Shown piece by piece: positions 26,803-35,679 of a DNA stretch of 64,000 nucleotides. Source of the stretch: Pseudomonas laurylsulfativorans (GTDB taxonomy: Bacteria > Pseudomonadota > Gammaproteobacteria > Pseudomonadales > Pseudomonadaceae); NCBI RefSeq assembly GCF_002906155.1, contig NZ_MUJK01000005.1, forward strand, positions 62,001 through 126,000, written 5' to 3'. Under the pieces are notes generated by a model. It did not search any database. It saw nothing but the letters and a program-made list of their open reading frames with translations, and was not told where the DNA came from. Numbering within the stretch: the stretch's first letter is position 1; every line of letters begins with the position of its first letter. The position numbers and the translations under genes were made by a program.

Positions 26803-27941
26803 GAGCGAAGTACCACGCCGCTGTCGTCTTCCCACCACACGTAGACCTGATCACCCCAGGTCGGACGCTGCCCGCGACGTTCGGCGTTGGCCACGAACGA
26901 CTGCACCAGCTTGCCGCTTGGCAGTTCGACGTAGAACACCGAGTGCCCGCCGAGGTAGGCGATATCGTGCACCTTGCCGCTCGACCAGTTGTACTCGCAG
27001 GTCGGCATGTCAGCGGTGACCAGCAGTTTTTCCGGACGGATCGCGTAGGTGACCGACTTGTCCTGCACCGAGGTGCTGATGCCGTGGCCGACGTAGATCT
27101 GGCGGTCCAGGTCCTTGCAGGTGATGGTCGCGTGGCCTTCGGCGTCGTCGATCACTTCGCCTTCGAAGATGTTCACGTTACCGATGAATTCGCAGACCAG
27201 ACGGCTGGTCGGAGTTTCGTAGATGTCGATCGGGCTGCCGATCTGAGCGATCCAGCCCAGGTGCATGATCGCGATGCGCTCGGCCATGGTCATGGCCTCT
27301 TCCTGGTCGTGGGTCACCATGACGCAGGTTACGCCGACGCGCTCAATGATCTCGACCAGCTCCAGCTGCATTTGCGAACGCAGTTTCTTGTCCAGCGCGC
27401 CCATCGGTTCGTCGAGCAGCAGCAGCTTCGGTCGCTTGGCCAGGGAACGGGCCAGGGCTACACGCTGACGCTGACCACCGGACAACTGGTGCGGCTTGCG
27501 CTTGGCGTACTGGCTCATCTGCACCAGCTTGAGCATTTCTGCCACACGGGCGTCGACTTCAGCGGCCGGGATCTTGTCCTGCTTGAGGCCGAAGGCGATG
27601 TTCTGCGCCACGGTCATGTGCGGGAACAAGGCGTAGGACTGAAACATCATGTTGATCGGCCGCTCGTAGGGCGGCATGTCGGTGATGTCTACGCCATCGA
27701 GGAAGATGCGCCCCTCCGTGGGCCGTTCGAAACCTGCGAGCATGCGCAGCAAAGTGGACTTGCCCGATCCCGAACCGCCGAGCAGGGCGAAAATTTCGCC
27801 TTTCTTGATTTCCAGGGACACATCGTCCACGGCAATCGTCTCGTCGAACTTCTTCGTGACCCGGTCGATTTTGACCAGCACCTGTTTAGGTTGCTGGTCG
27901 CCCTCGAGGGCTTTCTTATAGGCGCCGGAGGCAACTGCCAT
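26799..27941 (-). CDS. spuF: Polyamine ABC transporter ATPase SpuF (PotG-like)
   Basis: 380-residue ATPase with Walker A GGSGSGKSTLL (about residues 55-63), signature LSGGQRQRVALARSLA, Walker B LLLLDEPMGALD, the H-loop VTHDQEEAM and a C-terminal TOBE/OB region from about residue 250. It energises putrescine and spermidine uptake through SpuG/SpuH. Confidence 0.96.
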   Translation of the reverse strand: MAVASGAYKKALEGDQQPKQVLVKIDRVTKKFDETIAVDDVSLEIKKGEIFALLGGSGSGKSTLLRMLAGFERPTEGRIFLDGVDITDMPPYERPINMMFQSYALFPHMTVAQNIAFGLKQDKIPAAEVDARVAEMLKLVQMSQYAKRKPHQLSGGQRQRVALARSLAKRPKLLLLDEPMGALDKKLRSQMQLELVEIIERVGVTCVMVTHDQEEAMTMAERIAIMHLGWIAQIGSPIDIYETPTSRLVCEFIGNVNIFEGEVIDDAEGHATITCKDLDRQIYVGHGISTSVQDKSVTYAIRPEKLLVTADMPTCEYNWSSGKVHDIAYLGGHSVFYVELPSGKLVQSFVANAERRGQRPTWGDQVYVWWEDDSGVVLRS

Positions 27942-28013
27942 TTACGAAACTCCCAGAAAAAAAGAGTGCAGTTCGCTCAAGGTGAGCCAACCTGGATAGT
28001 TTGAGCCTTGAAA

Positions 28014-29111
28014 CTATTTACCCGTCTTGACCGTGGTCCAGCTGCGGGTCATCAAACGTTGAATGTTTGGTGGTAACTCGATGGACACATAGGTCTTGTC
28101 GAGAACCTCTTGCGGTGGATAAACCGCTTCGTCGGTGCGAATGGACTGCTCCATCAGTTTGTCCGACCCCGGGTTAGGGTTGGCATAGCCGACGTAATCA
28201 CTGACCTGGGCAATCACCTCAGGCTTCAGCAAATAGTTGATGAAGGCATGGGCTTCTTTGACGTTTTTCGAGTCTTTTGGAATTGCCAGCATGTCGAACC
28301 AGAGCGCGCCGCCCTCTTTCGGGATCGAGTAGGCGATGTTCACGCCCTTCTTGGCTTCTTCGGCACGGTGCTTGGCCTGGAAGATGTCGCCGGAGAAACC
28401 GATCGCCACGCAGATATCGCCGTTGGCCAGATCCGCGATGTACTTGGAGGAATGGAAGTAAGTCACGTAAGGGCGCACAGCGAGTAACTTGTCAGTGGCC
28501 TTTTTGTAATCTTCAGGGTTGGTGCTGTTGGCATTCAGGCCCATGTAATTAAGCACGGTCGGCATCATTTCATCGGCGGAGTCGAGAAACGCAACGCCAC
28601 AGCTGTGTAGCTTCTTGATGTTTTCCGGCTCGAACAACACGCCCCAGGAATCAATCTTGTCGACACCCAGCACTGCCTTGACCTTGTCGACGTTGTAGCC
28701 GATGCCGTTGGTACCCCACAGGTAAGGCACGGCGTACAGGTTGCCCGGATCGTTCTGTTCCAGGCGCTTGAGCAGCACCGGGTCGAGGTTCGAATAGTTC
28801 GGCAATTGCGACTTGTCGAGTTTCTGGAATGCCCCGGCCTTGATCTGTTTGCCGAGGAAGTGGTTCGACGGCACGACCACGTCATAGCCAGTACGCCCGG
28901 CCAGCAGCTTGCCTTCCAGGGTTTCGTTGGAGTCGAAAACGTCATAAACCGGCTTGATTCCGGTCTTTTTCTGGAAGTCGGCCAGAGTGGTCTCGCCGAT
29001 GTAGTCCGACCAGTTATAAATATGCACGGTGCCGGCCGCCTGGACACTGACAGCAATCGTCAGCCCGGCACCGACCAGCATGGCATTGCGCAACATAGAA
29101 AAAATAGGCAA
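28014..29111 (-). CDS. spuE: Polyamine-binding protein SpuE (PotF-like), TTG start
   Basis: Periplasmic solute-binding protein with mature part starting near GTVHIYNWSDYIGE. I place the start at TTG 29111 because AGAGGA lies 7 bases upstream and the product is then 365 residues, the length I recall for P. aeruginosa SpuE. The next ATG (29096, MLRNAMLVG) has no ribosome site at proper distance. The signal peptide is LPIFSMLRNAMLVGAGLTIA with cleavage after VQA. SpuE homologues prefer spermidine; specificity here is inferred from gene order. Confidence 0.92.
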   Translation of the reverse strand: MPIFSMLRNAMLVGAGLTIAVSVQAAGTVHIYNWSDYIGETTLADFQKKTGIKPVYDVFDSNETLEGKLLAGRTGYDVVVPSNHFLGKQIKAGAFQKLDKSQLPNYSNLDPVLLKRLEQNDPGNLYAVPYLWGTNGIGYNVDKVKAVLGVDKIDSWGVLFEPENIKKLHSCGVAFLDSADEMMPTVLNYMGLNANSTNPEDYKKATDKLLAVRPYVTYFHSSKYIADLANGDICVAIGFSGDIFQAKHRAEEAKKGVNIAYSIPKEGGALWFDMLAIPKDSKNVKEAHAFINYLLKPEVIAQVSDYVGYANPNPGSDKLMEQSIRTDEAVYPPQEVLDKTYVSIELPPNIQRLMTRSWTTVKTGK

Positions 29112-29241
29112 GTGGAGGTCCTCTAAATTAGTTGGGCCCAAGTTGCCCCGCGTTACATGACAACCATGGTTGCCCAGCAACAAAACCGGCGCGCAACTTA
29201 CCCTCGAAAAACCGTTCCAGCAAAACTTTTATGCAGTTACA

Positions 29242-29345
29242 CCTGTGGGAGCGAGCCTGCTCGCGATGGTCGTCAACGATGACGCGGGGTGCCTGGCACC
29301 CCGCGATGCTCTCTGGTTCATCGCGAGCGGGCTCGCTCCTACAGG
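29242..29345. repeat. REPIN between spuE and spuD
   Basis: Inverted GTGGGAGCGAGC/GTAGGAGCGAGC units around an interior that itself forms the stem gcggggtgcc/ggcaccccgc. It may protect or attenuate the upstream spuD part of the operon transcript. Confidence 0.85.
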
Positions 29346-29353
29346 GTTACTTC

Positions 29354-30466
29354 TTATTTACCCGATTTAATCTTGGTCCAGCTGCGGGTCATGATCCGCT
29401 GGGTCGCGGCCGGCAAGTCGGCAATCGCGTACAGCTTGGCCAGCACGTCCGCCGGCGGGTAAACGCCCGGGTCGCTGGTGATGTCTTTATCCACCAGTGG
29501 CGTCGCAGCCGCGTTACCGTTCGGGAAGCGCACGGCGTTGGTGATTTCAGCCATGATTTCCGGCTTCTGCAGGAAGGTCATGAACTTGTAGGCGCCTTCG
29601 ACGTTTTCGGCATCTTTAGGGATGGCGACCATGTCGTAGAAGCTGCCTGCACCTTCTTTCGGAATGTTGTAGCTGACTTTCACCTTGTCACCGGCTTCAG
29701 CAGCGCGGGACTTGGCCTGGTAGATGTCACCCGAGTAACCCACGGCCACGCAGATGTTGCCGTTGGCGAGGTCGGAGATGTACTTGGACGAGTGGAAGTA
29801 GGCGATCGAAGGACGGACCTTCATGATCAGCGCTTCAGCCTTGTCGATGTCTTCTTTCTTCTGGCTGTCGGTTGGCAGGCCCAGGTAATGCAGCGCCACC
29901 GGAATCATCTCGGTTGGCGAGTCCAGCAGGCTGATACCGCACGATTTCAACTTGGCGGCGTTTTCAGGCTTGAAGATCAGGTCCCAGGAATCGACCGGTG
30001 CGTCGGCACCCAGTGCAGCCTTGACCTTCTCGGCGTTGAAGCCGATACCGATCGAACCCCACATGTACGGGAAGGCGTGCTCGTTACCCGGGTCGCTCAC
30101 GGAAACGGCCTTGAGCAGGTCGGTGTTCAGGTTCTTCCAGTTAGGCAGCTTGGACTTGTCCAGCTTCTGGTAAACGCCGGCCTTGATCTGCTTGGCCAGG
30201 AAGTTGTTCGACGGTACAACGATGTCGTAACCGGACTTGCCTGCCAGCAACTTGGCTTCCAGCGTTTCGTTGCTGTCGAAGACGTCATAGACAACCTTGA
30301 TGCCCGACTCGTCTTCAAACTTCTTGATGGTGTCCGGTGCAATGTAGTCGGACCAGTTGTACACGTGCAGTACTTTGTCATCGGCCTGAACCGCGCCCGC
30401 CATCAACCCCATCAGCGACATGGCAAGGAGAGTCTTACCAGCGAGCTTTTTACCTAGTGCCTTCAT
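29354..30466 (-). CDS. spuD: Polyamine-binding protein SpuD (PotF-like)
   Basis: Periplasmic binding protein of 370 residues, paralogue of SpuE. Signal peptide MKALGKKLAGKTLLAMSLMG with cleavage near VQA, mature start DDKVLHVYNWSDYIAP. The shared segments YDVFDSNETLE, GTNGIGYN/GSIGIGFN and YFHSSKYISDLANG are typical of putrescine and spermidine binders. SpuD homologues prefer putrescine. The ATG at 30466 is preferred to the open-frame Met 30 residues upstream because it begins the signal peptide. Confidence 0.94.
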   Translation of the reverse strand: MKALGKKLAGKTLLAMSLMGLMAGAVQADDKVLHVYNWSDYIAPDTIKKFEDESGIKVVYDVFDSNETLEAKLLAGKSGYDIVVPSNNFLAKQIKAGVYQKLDKSKLPNWKNLNTDLLKAVSVSDPGNEHAFPYMWGSIGIGFNAEKVKAALGADAPVDSWDLIFKPENAAKLKSCGISLLDSPTEMIPVALHYLGLPTDSQKKEDIDKAEALIMKVRPSIAYFHSSKYISDLANGNICVAVGYSGDIYQAKSRAAEAGDKVKVSYNIPKEGAGSFYDMVAIPKDAENVEGAYKFMTFLQKPEIMAEITNAVRFPNGNAAATPLVDKDITSDPGVYPPADVLAKLYAIADLPAATQRIMTRSWTKIKSGK

Positions 30467-30591
30467 GCGTAATGCTCCAAATTTTTCTTTTTTGAACCAC
30501 TTGTTCAGCGACCGAACCCGGGCAACTGGAACCGCGGCTAGTCTGGCAAGATCCACATCGGTCTTTCAAGGAAAGGCCACGCTTTCTGACA

Positions 30592-30646
30592 GCTCTGAGC
30601 GAAAGTAGCTGTTTTGATACAAACCTCAGCAACTCACGCTCAGAGC
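30592..30646. promoter_or_regulatory. 10-base perfect inverted repeat in the spuD-spuC gap
   Basis: GCTCTGAGCG (30592-30601) and CGCTCAGAGC (30637-30646) are exact complements around a 35-base spacer, immediately after spuC on the transcribed strand. It could be a processing hairpin or an operator; no T-run follows. Confidence 0.4.
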
Positions 30647-30653
30647 CTAGCAC

Positions 30654-32018
30654 TTAGCCCTGCAATGCACTCAGGGTCAGGTCAAGACACTTGCGAGCCT
30701 TGGTCACCAGTTCATCGATTTCCGCCGGTGTGATCACCAGTGGCGGAGCGATGATCATGGTGTCGCCGACCGCGCGCATGATCAGGCCGTTGTCGAAGCA
30801 GAACTGACGGCAGATCATGCCGACGCCCTTGCCTTCGTAACGCTTGCGAGTGGCCTTGTCCTGAACCAGTTCGATGGCCCCCAACAGACCCACCCCACGA
30901 ACTTCACCCACCAGCGGGTGATCATTCAGTTCCCGCAGACGCTTCTGCAAATACGGTGCCGTTTCTGCATGAACGCGCTCGATAATCTTCTCGTCGCGCA
31001 TGATGCGGATGTTTTCCAGCGCCACTGCAGCGGCAACCGGGTGACCGGAGTAGGTGAAACCGTGGTTGAAGTCGCCGCCCTCGTTGAGCACGTCCACCAC
31101 TTCGTCACGCACGATCAGGCCACCCATTGGGATGTAACCCGAGGTCAGGCCCTTGGCGATGGTCATCATGTCGGGCTTGAGGTCGTAGAAATCGGCACCG
31201 AACCACTCGCCGGTACGGCCGAAACCGCAAATCACTTCGTCAGCCACGAACAGGATGTCGTACTTGGCGAGGATTTCCTTGATGCGCGGCCAGTAGGTGT
31301 CTGGCGGAATGATCACGCCGCCGGCACCCTGGATCGGCTCGGCAATAAAGGCTCCGACGTTGTCGACACCGACTTCCAGAATTTTTTCTTCCAGCTGGTT
31401 GGCCGCCCATACACCGAATTCTTCCGGGGTCATGTCGCCGCCTTCGGCGAACCAGTACGGCTGGGCAATGTGGACGATGCCCGGGATCGGCAAGTCGCCC
31501 TGTTCGTGCATGTAGGTCATGCCGCCCAGGCTCGCGCCGGCCACGGTGGAACCGTGATAGCCGTTCTTGCGGCTGATGATGACTTTCTTGTTTGGCTGGC
31601 CTTTGATCGCCCAGTAGTGACGGACCATGCGCAGCATGGTGTCGTTGCCTTCGGAACCGGAACCGGTGAAGAACACATGGTTCATGCCTTGCGGCGCGAT
31701 GTCGGCGATGGCCTTGGCCAGCTCAAGTACCGGTGGATGCGCGGTCTGGAAGAACAGGTTGTAGTAAGGCAGCTCGCGCATCTGTTTGCTGGCGGCATCG
31801 GCCAGTTCATCGCGACCATAACCAATCGCGACACACCACAGGCCGGCCATACCGTCGAGGATCTTGTTGCCTTCGCTGTCCCAGAGGTAAACGCCCTTGG
31901 CGTTGGTAATGATCCGCGGACCTTTCTCTTTCAGCTGCTTGAAGTCGCTGAACGGAGCCAGGTGGTGGTCATTGCTCAGGGTTTGCCATTCACGGGTTTG
32001 CGGATTGTTGCTGGTCAT
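30654..32018 (-). CDS. spuC: Putrescine-pyruvate aminotransferase SpuC
   Basis: Class III PLP aminotransferase of 454 residues that moves the amino group of putrescine (and related diamines) to pyruvate, giving 4-aminobutanal. Schiff-base Lys289 lies in MMTIAKGLTSGY; the cofactor glycine loop is FTGSGSEGNDTM and the Asp is in FVADEVICGFGRTG. It follows spuB by 58 bases. Omega-aminotransferases for beta-alanine are close relatives, but gene order supports SpuC. Confidence 0.94.
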   Translation of the reverse strand: MTSNNPQTREWQTLSNDHHLAPFSDFKQLKEKGPRIITNAKGVYLWDSEGNKILDGMAGLWCVAIGYGRDELADAASKQMRELPYYNLFFQTAHPPVLELAKAIADIAPQGMNHVFFTGSGSEGNDTMLRMVRHYWAIKGQPNKKVIISRKNGYHGSTVAGASLGGMTYMHEQGDLPIPGIVHIAQPYWFAEGGDMTPEEFGVWAANQLEEKILEVGVDNVGAFIAEPIQGAGGVIIPPDTYWPRIKEILAKYDILFVADEVICGFGRTGEWFGADFYDLKPDMMTIAKGLTSGYIPMGGLIVRDEVVDVLNEGGDFNHGFTYSGHPVAAAVALENIRIMRDEKIIERVHAETAPYLQKRLRELNDHPLVGEVRGVGLLGAIELVQDKATRKRYEGKGVGMICRQFCFDNGLIMRAVGDTMIIAPPLVITPAEIDELVTKARKCLDLTLSALQG

Positions 32019-32076
32019 ACGAATCTCCTAAAAAATCAGGTGAAAGCGCCGCCAGGCAGCGGCGGCGCCCGGCGTA

Positions 32077-33435
32077 TCAGACGGCAAAGAGCAGGAATTC
32101 CCTTTCCCACGAACTGATGACGCGCTTGAAGTTTTCATGCTCGGCCCGTTTGACCGCGACGTAGCCAGTGATGAAATTTTTGCCAAGGTAACGCTCGATG
32201 GTCGCGCTGTTTTCCATGCGTTCCAGCGCGTCTTCGATGGTCAGCGGCAGGCGCAGGTTGCGGCGTTCATAGCCACGCCCCACCACTGGCGCACTCGGGT
32301 TCAGGCCTTCGACCATGCCGACGTAACCGCAGAGCAGGCTCGCGGCAATCGCCAGGTACGGGTTTGCATCGGCGCCCGGCAGGCGGTTTTCCACCCGACG
32401 GTTCTGCGGCCCCGCATCCGGCACCCGCAGGCCCACGGTGCGGTTCTCCTCGCCCCACTCCACGTTCACCGGTGCCGAAGTGTCCGGCAGGAAGCGGCGG
32501 AACGAGTTCACGTTCGGGGCGAACAGCGGCAACAGCTCGGGAATGAGTTTCTGCAAGCCACCGATGTGGTGCAGGAACAGCTGGCTCATGGTCCCGTCTT
32601 CATTGGAGAAGATGTTCTTGCCGGTCTCGATGTCGATGATGCTCTGGTGCAAGTGCATGGCACTGCCAGGCTCGCCCGTCATCGGCTTGGCCATGAAGGT
32701 CGCGGCCACGTTGTGCTTGAGCGCGGCCTCGCGCATGGTGCGCTTGAACACCAGGATCTGGTCGGCCAGGGACAGGGCATCGCCGTGACGGAAGTTGATT
32801 TCCATCTGCGCGGTGCCGTCCTCGTGGATCAGCGTATCGAGGTCCAGCTCCTGCAGTTCACACCAGTCGTATACGTCTTCGAACAGCGGATCGAATTCGT
32901 TCGCCGCTTCGATGGAGAACGACTGGCGACCGGTTTCCGGACGACCGGAGCGACCGATCGGCGGTTGCAGCGGGTAGTCGGGGTCGTCACTGCGCTTGGT
33001 CAGGTAAAACTCCATTTCCGGCGCCACGATCGGCTGCCAGCCTTTGTCGGCATAGAGTTTCAGGACTTTCTTGAGCACGTTACGCGGCGACAGCTCGATC
33101 GGGTTGCCTTGCTTGTCGTAGGTATCGTGGATGACGATGGCGGTCGGCTCGATGGCCCAAGGCACCATGTACACCGCGCTCTGGTCGGGGCGGCAGATCA
33201 TGTCGATGTCGGCCGGGTCGAGCAGCTCGTAATAGATGTCGTCTTCGACGTAATCGCCGGTCACGGTCTGCAACAGCACGCTTTCTGGCAGACGCATGCC
33301 TTTTTCGGCGATGAATTTGTTGGTCGGCGAAATCTTGCCCCGGGTAATCCCGGTCAAGTCGGCGATCATGCATTCGACTTCTGTGATCTTGTGGTTTTTC
33401 AACCAATCGGTGAGCTGGTCGAGGTTGTTACTCAT
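32077..33435 (-). CDS. spuB: Gamma-glutamylpolyamine synthetase SpuB
   Basis: Glutamine-synthetase-fold ligase of 452 residues that joins glutamate to a polyamine using ATP. The N-terminal segment is ECMIADLTGITRGKISP; the C-terminal catalytic barrel contains MHLHQSI (His), NRTVGLRVPDAGPQNRRVENR (nucleotide and glutamate arginines) and GADANPYLAIAASL. It shares this layout with SpuI across the divergent promoter. Directly downstream of the spuA remnant, with a 38-base gap. Confidence 0.93.
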   Translation of the reverse strand: MSNNLDQLTDWLKNHKITEVECMIADLTGITRGKISPTNKFIAEKGMRLPESVLLQTVTGDYVEDDIYYELLDPADIDMICRPDQSAVYMVPWAIEPTAIVIHDTYDKQGNPIELSPRNVLKKVLKLYADKGWQPIVAPEMEFYLTKRSDDPDYPLQPPIGRSGRPETGRQSFSIEAANEFDPLFEDVYDWCELQELDLDTLIHEDGTAQMEINFRHGDALSLADQILVFKRTMREAALKHNVAATFMAKPMTGEPGSAMHLHQSIIDIETGKNIFSNEDGTMSQLFLHHIGGLQKLIPELLPLFAPNVNSFRRFLPDTSAPVNVEWGEENRTVGLRVPDAGPQNRRVENRLPGADANPYLAIAASLLCGYVGMVEGLNPSAPVVGRGYERRNLRLPLTIEDALERMENSATIERYLGKNFITGYVAVKRAEHENFKRVISSWEREFLLFAV

Positions 33436-33458
33436 AAATGCCTCTAGGCTTGAGTTGT

Positions 33459-33477
33459 CTGACCTTTTTAAGGTCAG
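33459..33477. promoter_or_regulatory. Hairpin between the spuA remnant and spuB
   Basis: CTGACCTT-TTT-AAGGTCAG is a perfect 8-base-pair inverted repeat ending about 23 bases before the spuB start, overlapping the remnant's stop codon. It might influence spuB translation. Confidence 0.4.
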
Positions 33478-33824
33478 GCGTTGTTTGACGCATCGGCGTC
33501 GCGTTGTAGAGCGTTTCTGCGGCAGATTATCGTGTGTGCCAACACTGCTGCAGAGGCCGGGCGTGCAGAATCGCGAGCGGTGCCCTGAACGATGGTCAGG
33601 CCGCTATTGTGAATCGGTTCTATATTGAATGGAGTAACCGTAATGGGGGTGCCATCGCGACCGTCCAGAATATCGGACGGGGACGGTCGAACCGTCAGGG
33701 ACGGAAGGATCATCGCAACCGCTGAAGCCACGGAGCGTACGGTCGTGTCATCACTGATGTGATAAACATGCCGACCGACCTGTCTTGAGCAGTCGATGAT
33801 GCCGATTATCGGCAGGCGAGACAT
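33474..33824 (-). pseudogene. spuA: Remnant of spuA (gamma-glutamyl-GABA/polyamine hydrolase)
   Basis: A 116-codon frame begins MSRLPIIGIIDCSRQVGRH and continues with VRSVASA, PSDILDGRDG, NIEPIHNSG and GTARDSARPA. These match, in order, the N-terminal third of PuuD/SpuA class I amidotransferase-like hydrolases (family pattern: MSRLPLIGVTTC, YVRAVA, LDGLLLTGSPSNVEP, PGTxHDPARD). The usual ICRGFQE block with the nucleophilic cysteine, and the catalytic His-Glu of the last third, are missing, and spuB follows at once. Family length is about 250 residues. It sits exactly where spuA precedes spuB in P. aeruginosa. A small inactive protein could still be made. Confidence 0.72.
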
Positions 33825-34102
33825 GAAGCACCCCGGTATTATTGCTGTTATGGGTTTGATTCGAGCTTAGCCTTGTTCATTTTTTTACACAACACCCCCG
33901 TAAAAAATACAACACGGCCCGCTCAAGCCTGCGGGCGCCATAGAGGCCAAGGGCATAAAAACGCCCCAAAGTGCCTCAAAAAAGCCACACGGGCGCTTTT
34001 TTAGGGCAAAAAAGGCCTCGCTTGACTTCGGCATGCCGTTCGGGTTGACTGAAACCAGAAAAGATCAATGATTGATATTTTTAACAACAAAGGTGTTGCA
34101 TC
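33825..34102. other. Divergent spu promoter region
   Basis: 278 AT-richer bases between the spuA remnant and spuI. It must hold the promoters of both arms. On the plus strand TTGACT (34045-34050) is a possible -35 for spuI, with AT-rich sequence but no clean -10 after it. On the minus strand TTGTGT-N17-TAAGCT is a weak candidate upstream of the remnant. No confident operator was found. Confidence 0.45.
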
Positions 34103-35479
34103 ATGTCGGTACCCCCGCGTGCCGTTCAGCTTAACGAAGCGAACGCGTTCCTTAAGGAACATCCTGAGGTTCTGTACGTTGACCTTCTGATTGCGGATAT
34201 GAATGGTGTGGTGCGCGGCAAGCGCATCGAACGCACCAGCCTCCACAAGGTTTACGAGAAAGGCATCAACCTGCCGGCCTCTCTATTTGCTCTGGATATC
34301 AATGGCTCCACGGTGGAAAGCACCGGCCTGGGCCTGGACATCGGCGATGCTGACCGAATCTGCTATCCAATTCCCGATACCCTATGCAACGAGCCATGGC
34401 AGAAGCGCCCGACCGCGCAACTGCTGATGACCATGCACGAACTCGAAGGCGAGCCGTTCTTCGCCGACCCGCGTGAAGTGCTGGCCAACGTGGTACGCAA
34501 GTTCGACGAAATGGGCCTGACCATCTGCGCCGCGTTCGAACTGGAGTTCTACCTGATCGACCAGGAGAACGTGAACGGTCGACCGCAACCACCTCGCTCG
34601 CCGGTTTCCGGCAAACGTCCACACTCGACACAGGTCTACCTGATCGACGACCTCGACGAATACGTCGACTGCCTCCAGGACATTCTGGAAGGTGCCAAAG
34701 AGCAAGGCATTCCGGCCGACGCCATCGTCAAGGAAAGTGCCCCGGCGCAGTTCGAAGTGAACCTGCACCACGTGGCCGACCCGATCAAGGCCTGCGACTA
34801 CGCGGTCCTGCTCAAGCGCCTGATCAAGAACATCGCCTACGACCATGAAATGGACACCACCTTCATGGCCAAGCCTTACCCAGGCCAGGCGGGTAATGGT
34901 CTGCACGTCCACATCTCGATTCTCGACAAAGACGGCAAGAACATCTTTGCCAGCGAGGATCCCGAGCAGAACGCCGCACTGCGTCACGCGATCGGCGGTG
35001 TGCTCGAGACCCTGCCGGCGCAGATGGCTTTCCTCTGCCCGAACGTCAACTCCTACCGTCGTTTCGGCGCACAGTTCTACGTGCCGAACTCGCCGTGCTG
35101 GGGCCTGGACAACCGCACCGTAGCGATTCGCGTACCGACCGGTGCCGCCGATGCCGTGCGTATCGAACACCGTGTGGCCGGCGCCGATGCCAACCCGTAC
35201 CTGCTGATGGCTTCGGTCCTGGCAGGCGTGCACCACGGCCTGACCAACAAGATCGAGCCGGGCGCTCCGGTCGAAGGCAACAGCTACGAGCAAAACGAGC
35301 AGAGCCTGCCGAACAACCTGCGCGATGCCCTGCGCGAGCTGGACGACAGCGAAGTCATGGCCAAGTACATCGATCCGAAATACATCGATATCTTCGTGGC
35401 CTGTAAAGAGAGCGAGCTGGAGGAGTTCGAACACTCCATCTCCGACCTCGAGTACAACTGGTACCTGCATACCGTTTAA
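34103..35479 (+). CDS. spuI: Gamma-glutamylpolyamine synthetase SpuI
   Basis: Second glutamine-synthetase-like ligase, 458 residues, with DLLIADMNGVVRGKRIE at the N-terminus, LHVHISILDKDGKN and RIEHRVAGADANPYLLMASVL in the barrel. It is divergent from the spu operon as in P. aeruginosa, where spuI (PA0296) flanks spuA. The ribosome site AAAGGTG lies 6 bases upstream. A strong terminator follows at 35498. Confidence 0.93.
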   Translation: MSVPPRAVQLNEANAFLKEHPEVLYVDLLIADMNGVVRGKRIERTSLHKVYEKGINLPASLFALDINGSTVESTGLGLDIGDADRICYPIPDTLCNEPWQKRPTAQLLMTMHELEGEPFFADPREVLANVVRKFDEMGLTICAAFELEFYLIDQENVNGRPQPPRSPVSGKRPHSTQVYLIDDLDEYVDCLQDILEGAKEQGIPADAIVKESAPAQFEVNLHHVADPIKACDYAVLLKRLIKNIAYDHEMDTTFMAKPYPGQAGNGLHVHISILDKDGKNIFASEDPEQNAALRHAIGGVLETLPAQMAFLCPNVNSYRRFGAQFYVPNSPCWGLDNRTVAIRVPTGAADAVRIEHRVAGADANPYLLMASVLAGVHHGLTNKIEPGAPVEGNSYEQNEQSLPNNLRDALRELDDSEVMAKYIDPKYIDIFVACKESELEEFEHSISDLEYNWYLHTV

Positions 35480-35497
35480 TCGGTTGCAGTCGTGAAG

Positions 35498-35532
35498 AAA
35501 CGCCGCCGGCCTCACAGTCGGCGGCGTTTTTT
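35498..35532 (+). terminator. Rho-independent terminator of spuI
   Basis: Stem AAACGCCGCCG / CGGCGGCGTTT, loop GCCTCACAGT, then T-run, beginning 19 bases after the spuI stop. Confidence 0.92.
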
Positions 35533-35548
35533 TATGGCCGCCTTCGGC

Positions 35549-35618
35549 GGATCGCTGGCAAGCCAGCTCCTACAGGGGGAATGCATTCAACTGTAGGAGC
35601 CGGCTTGCCGGCGATGGC
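35549..35618. repeat. REP units, GCTGGC and GCCGGC subtypes, outward order
   Basis: A complement-oriented unit (cgctggcaagccagctcctac) and a forward unit (gtaggagccggcttgccggc) lie about 20 bases apart upstream of the TetR gene. Confidence 0.8.
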
Positions 35619-35679
35619 GTCCGGGCAGACAACATCAAACCCTGCTCGTACAATGCCCGCTGCCCCGCAGGAGACTCCA

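Noticed and set aside
35581..35679. N-terminal extension of the TetR gene
   Set aside because: The extra 33 codons translate REP sequence and precede a good ribosome site (CAGGAG) for the internal ATG at 35680.
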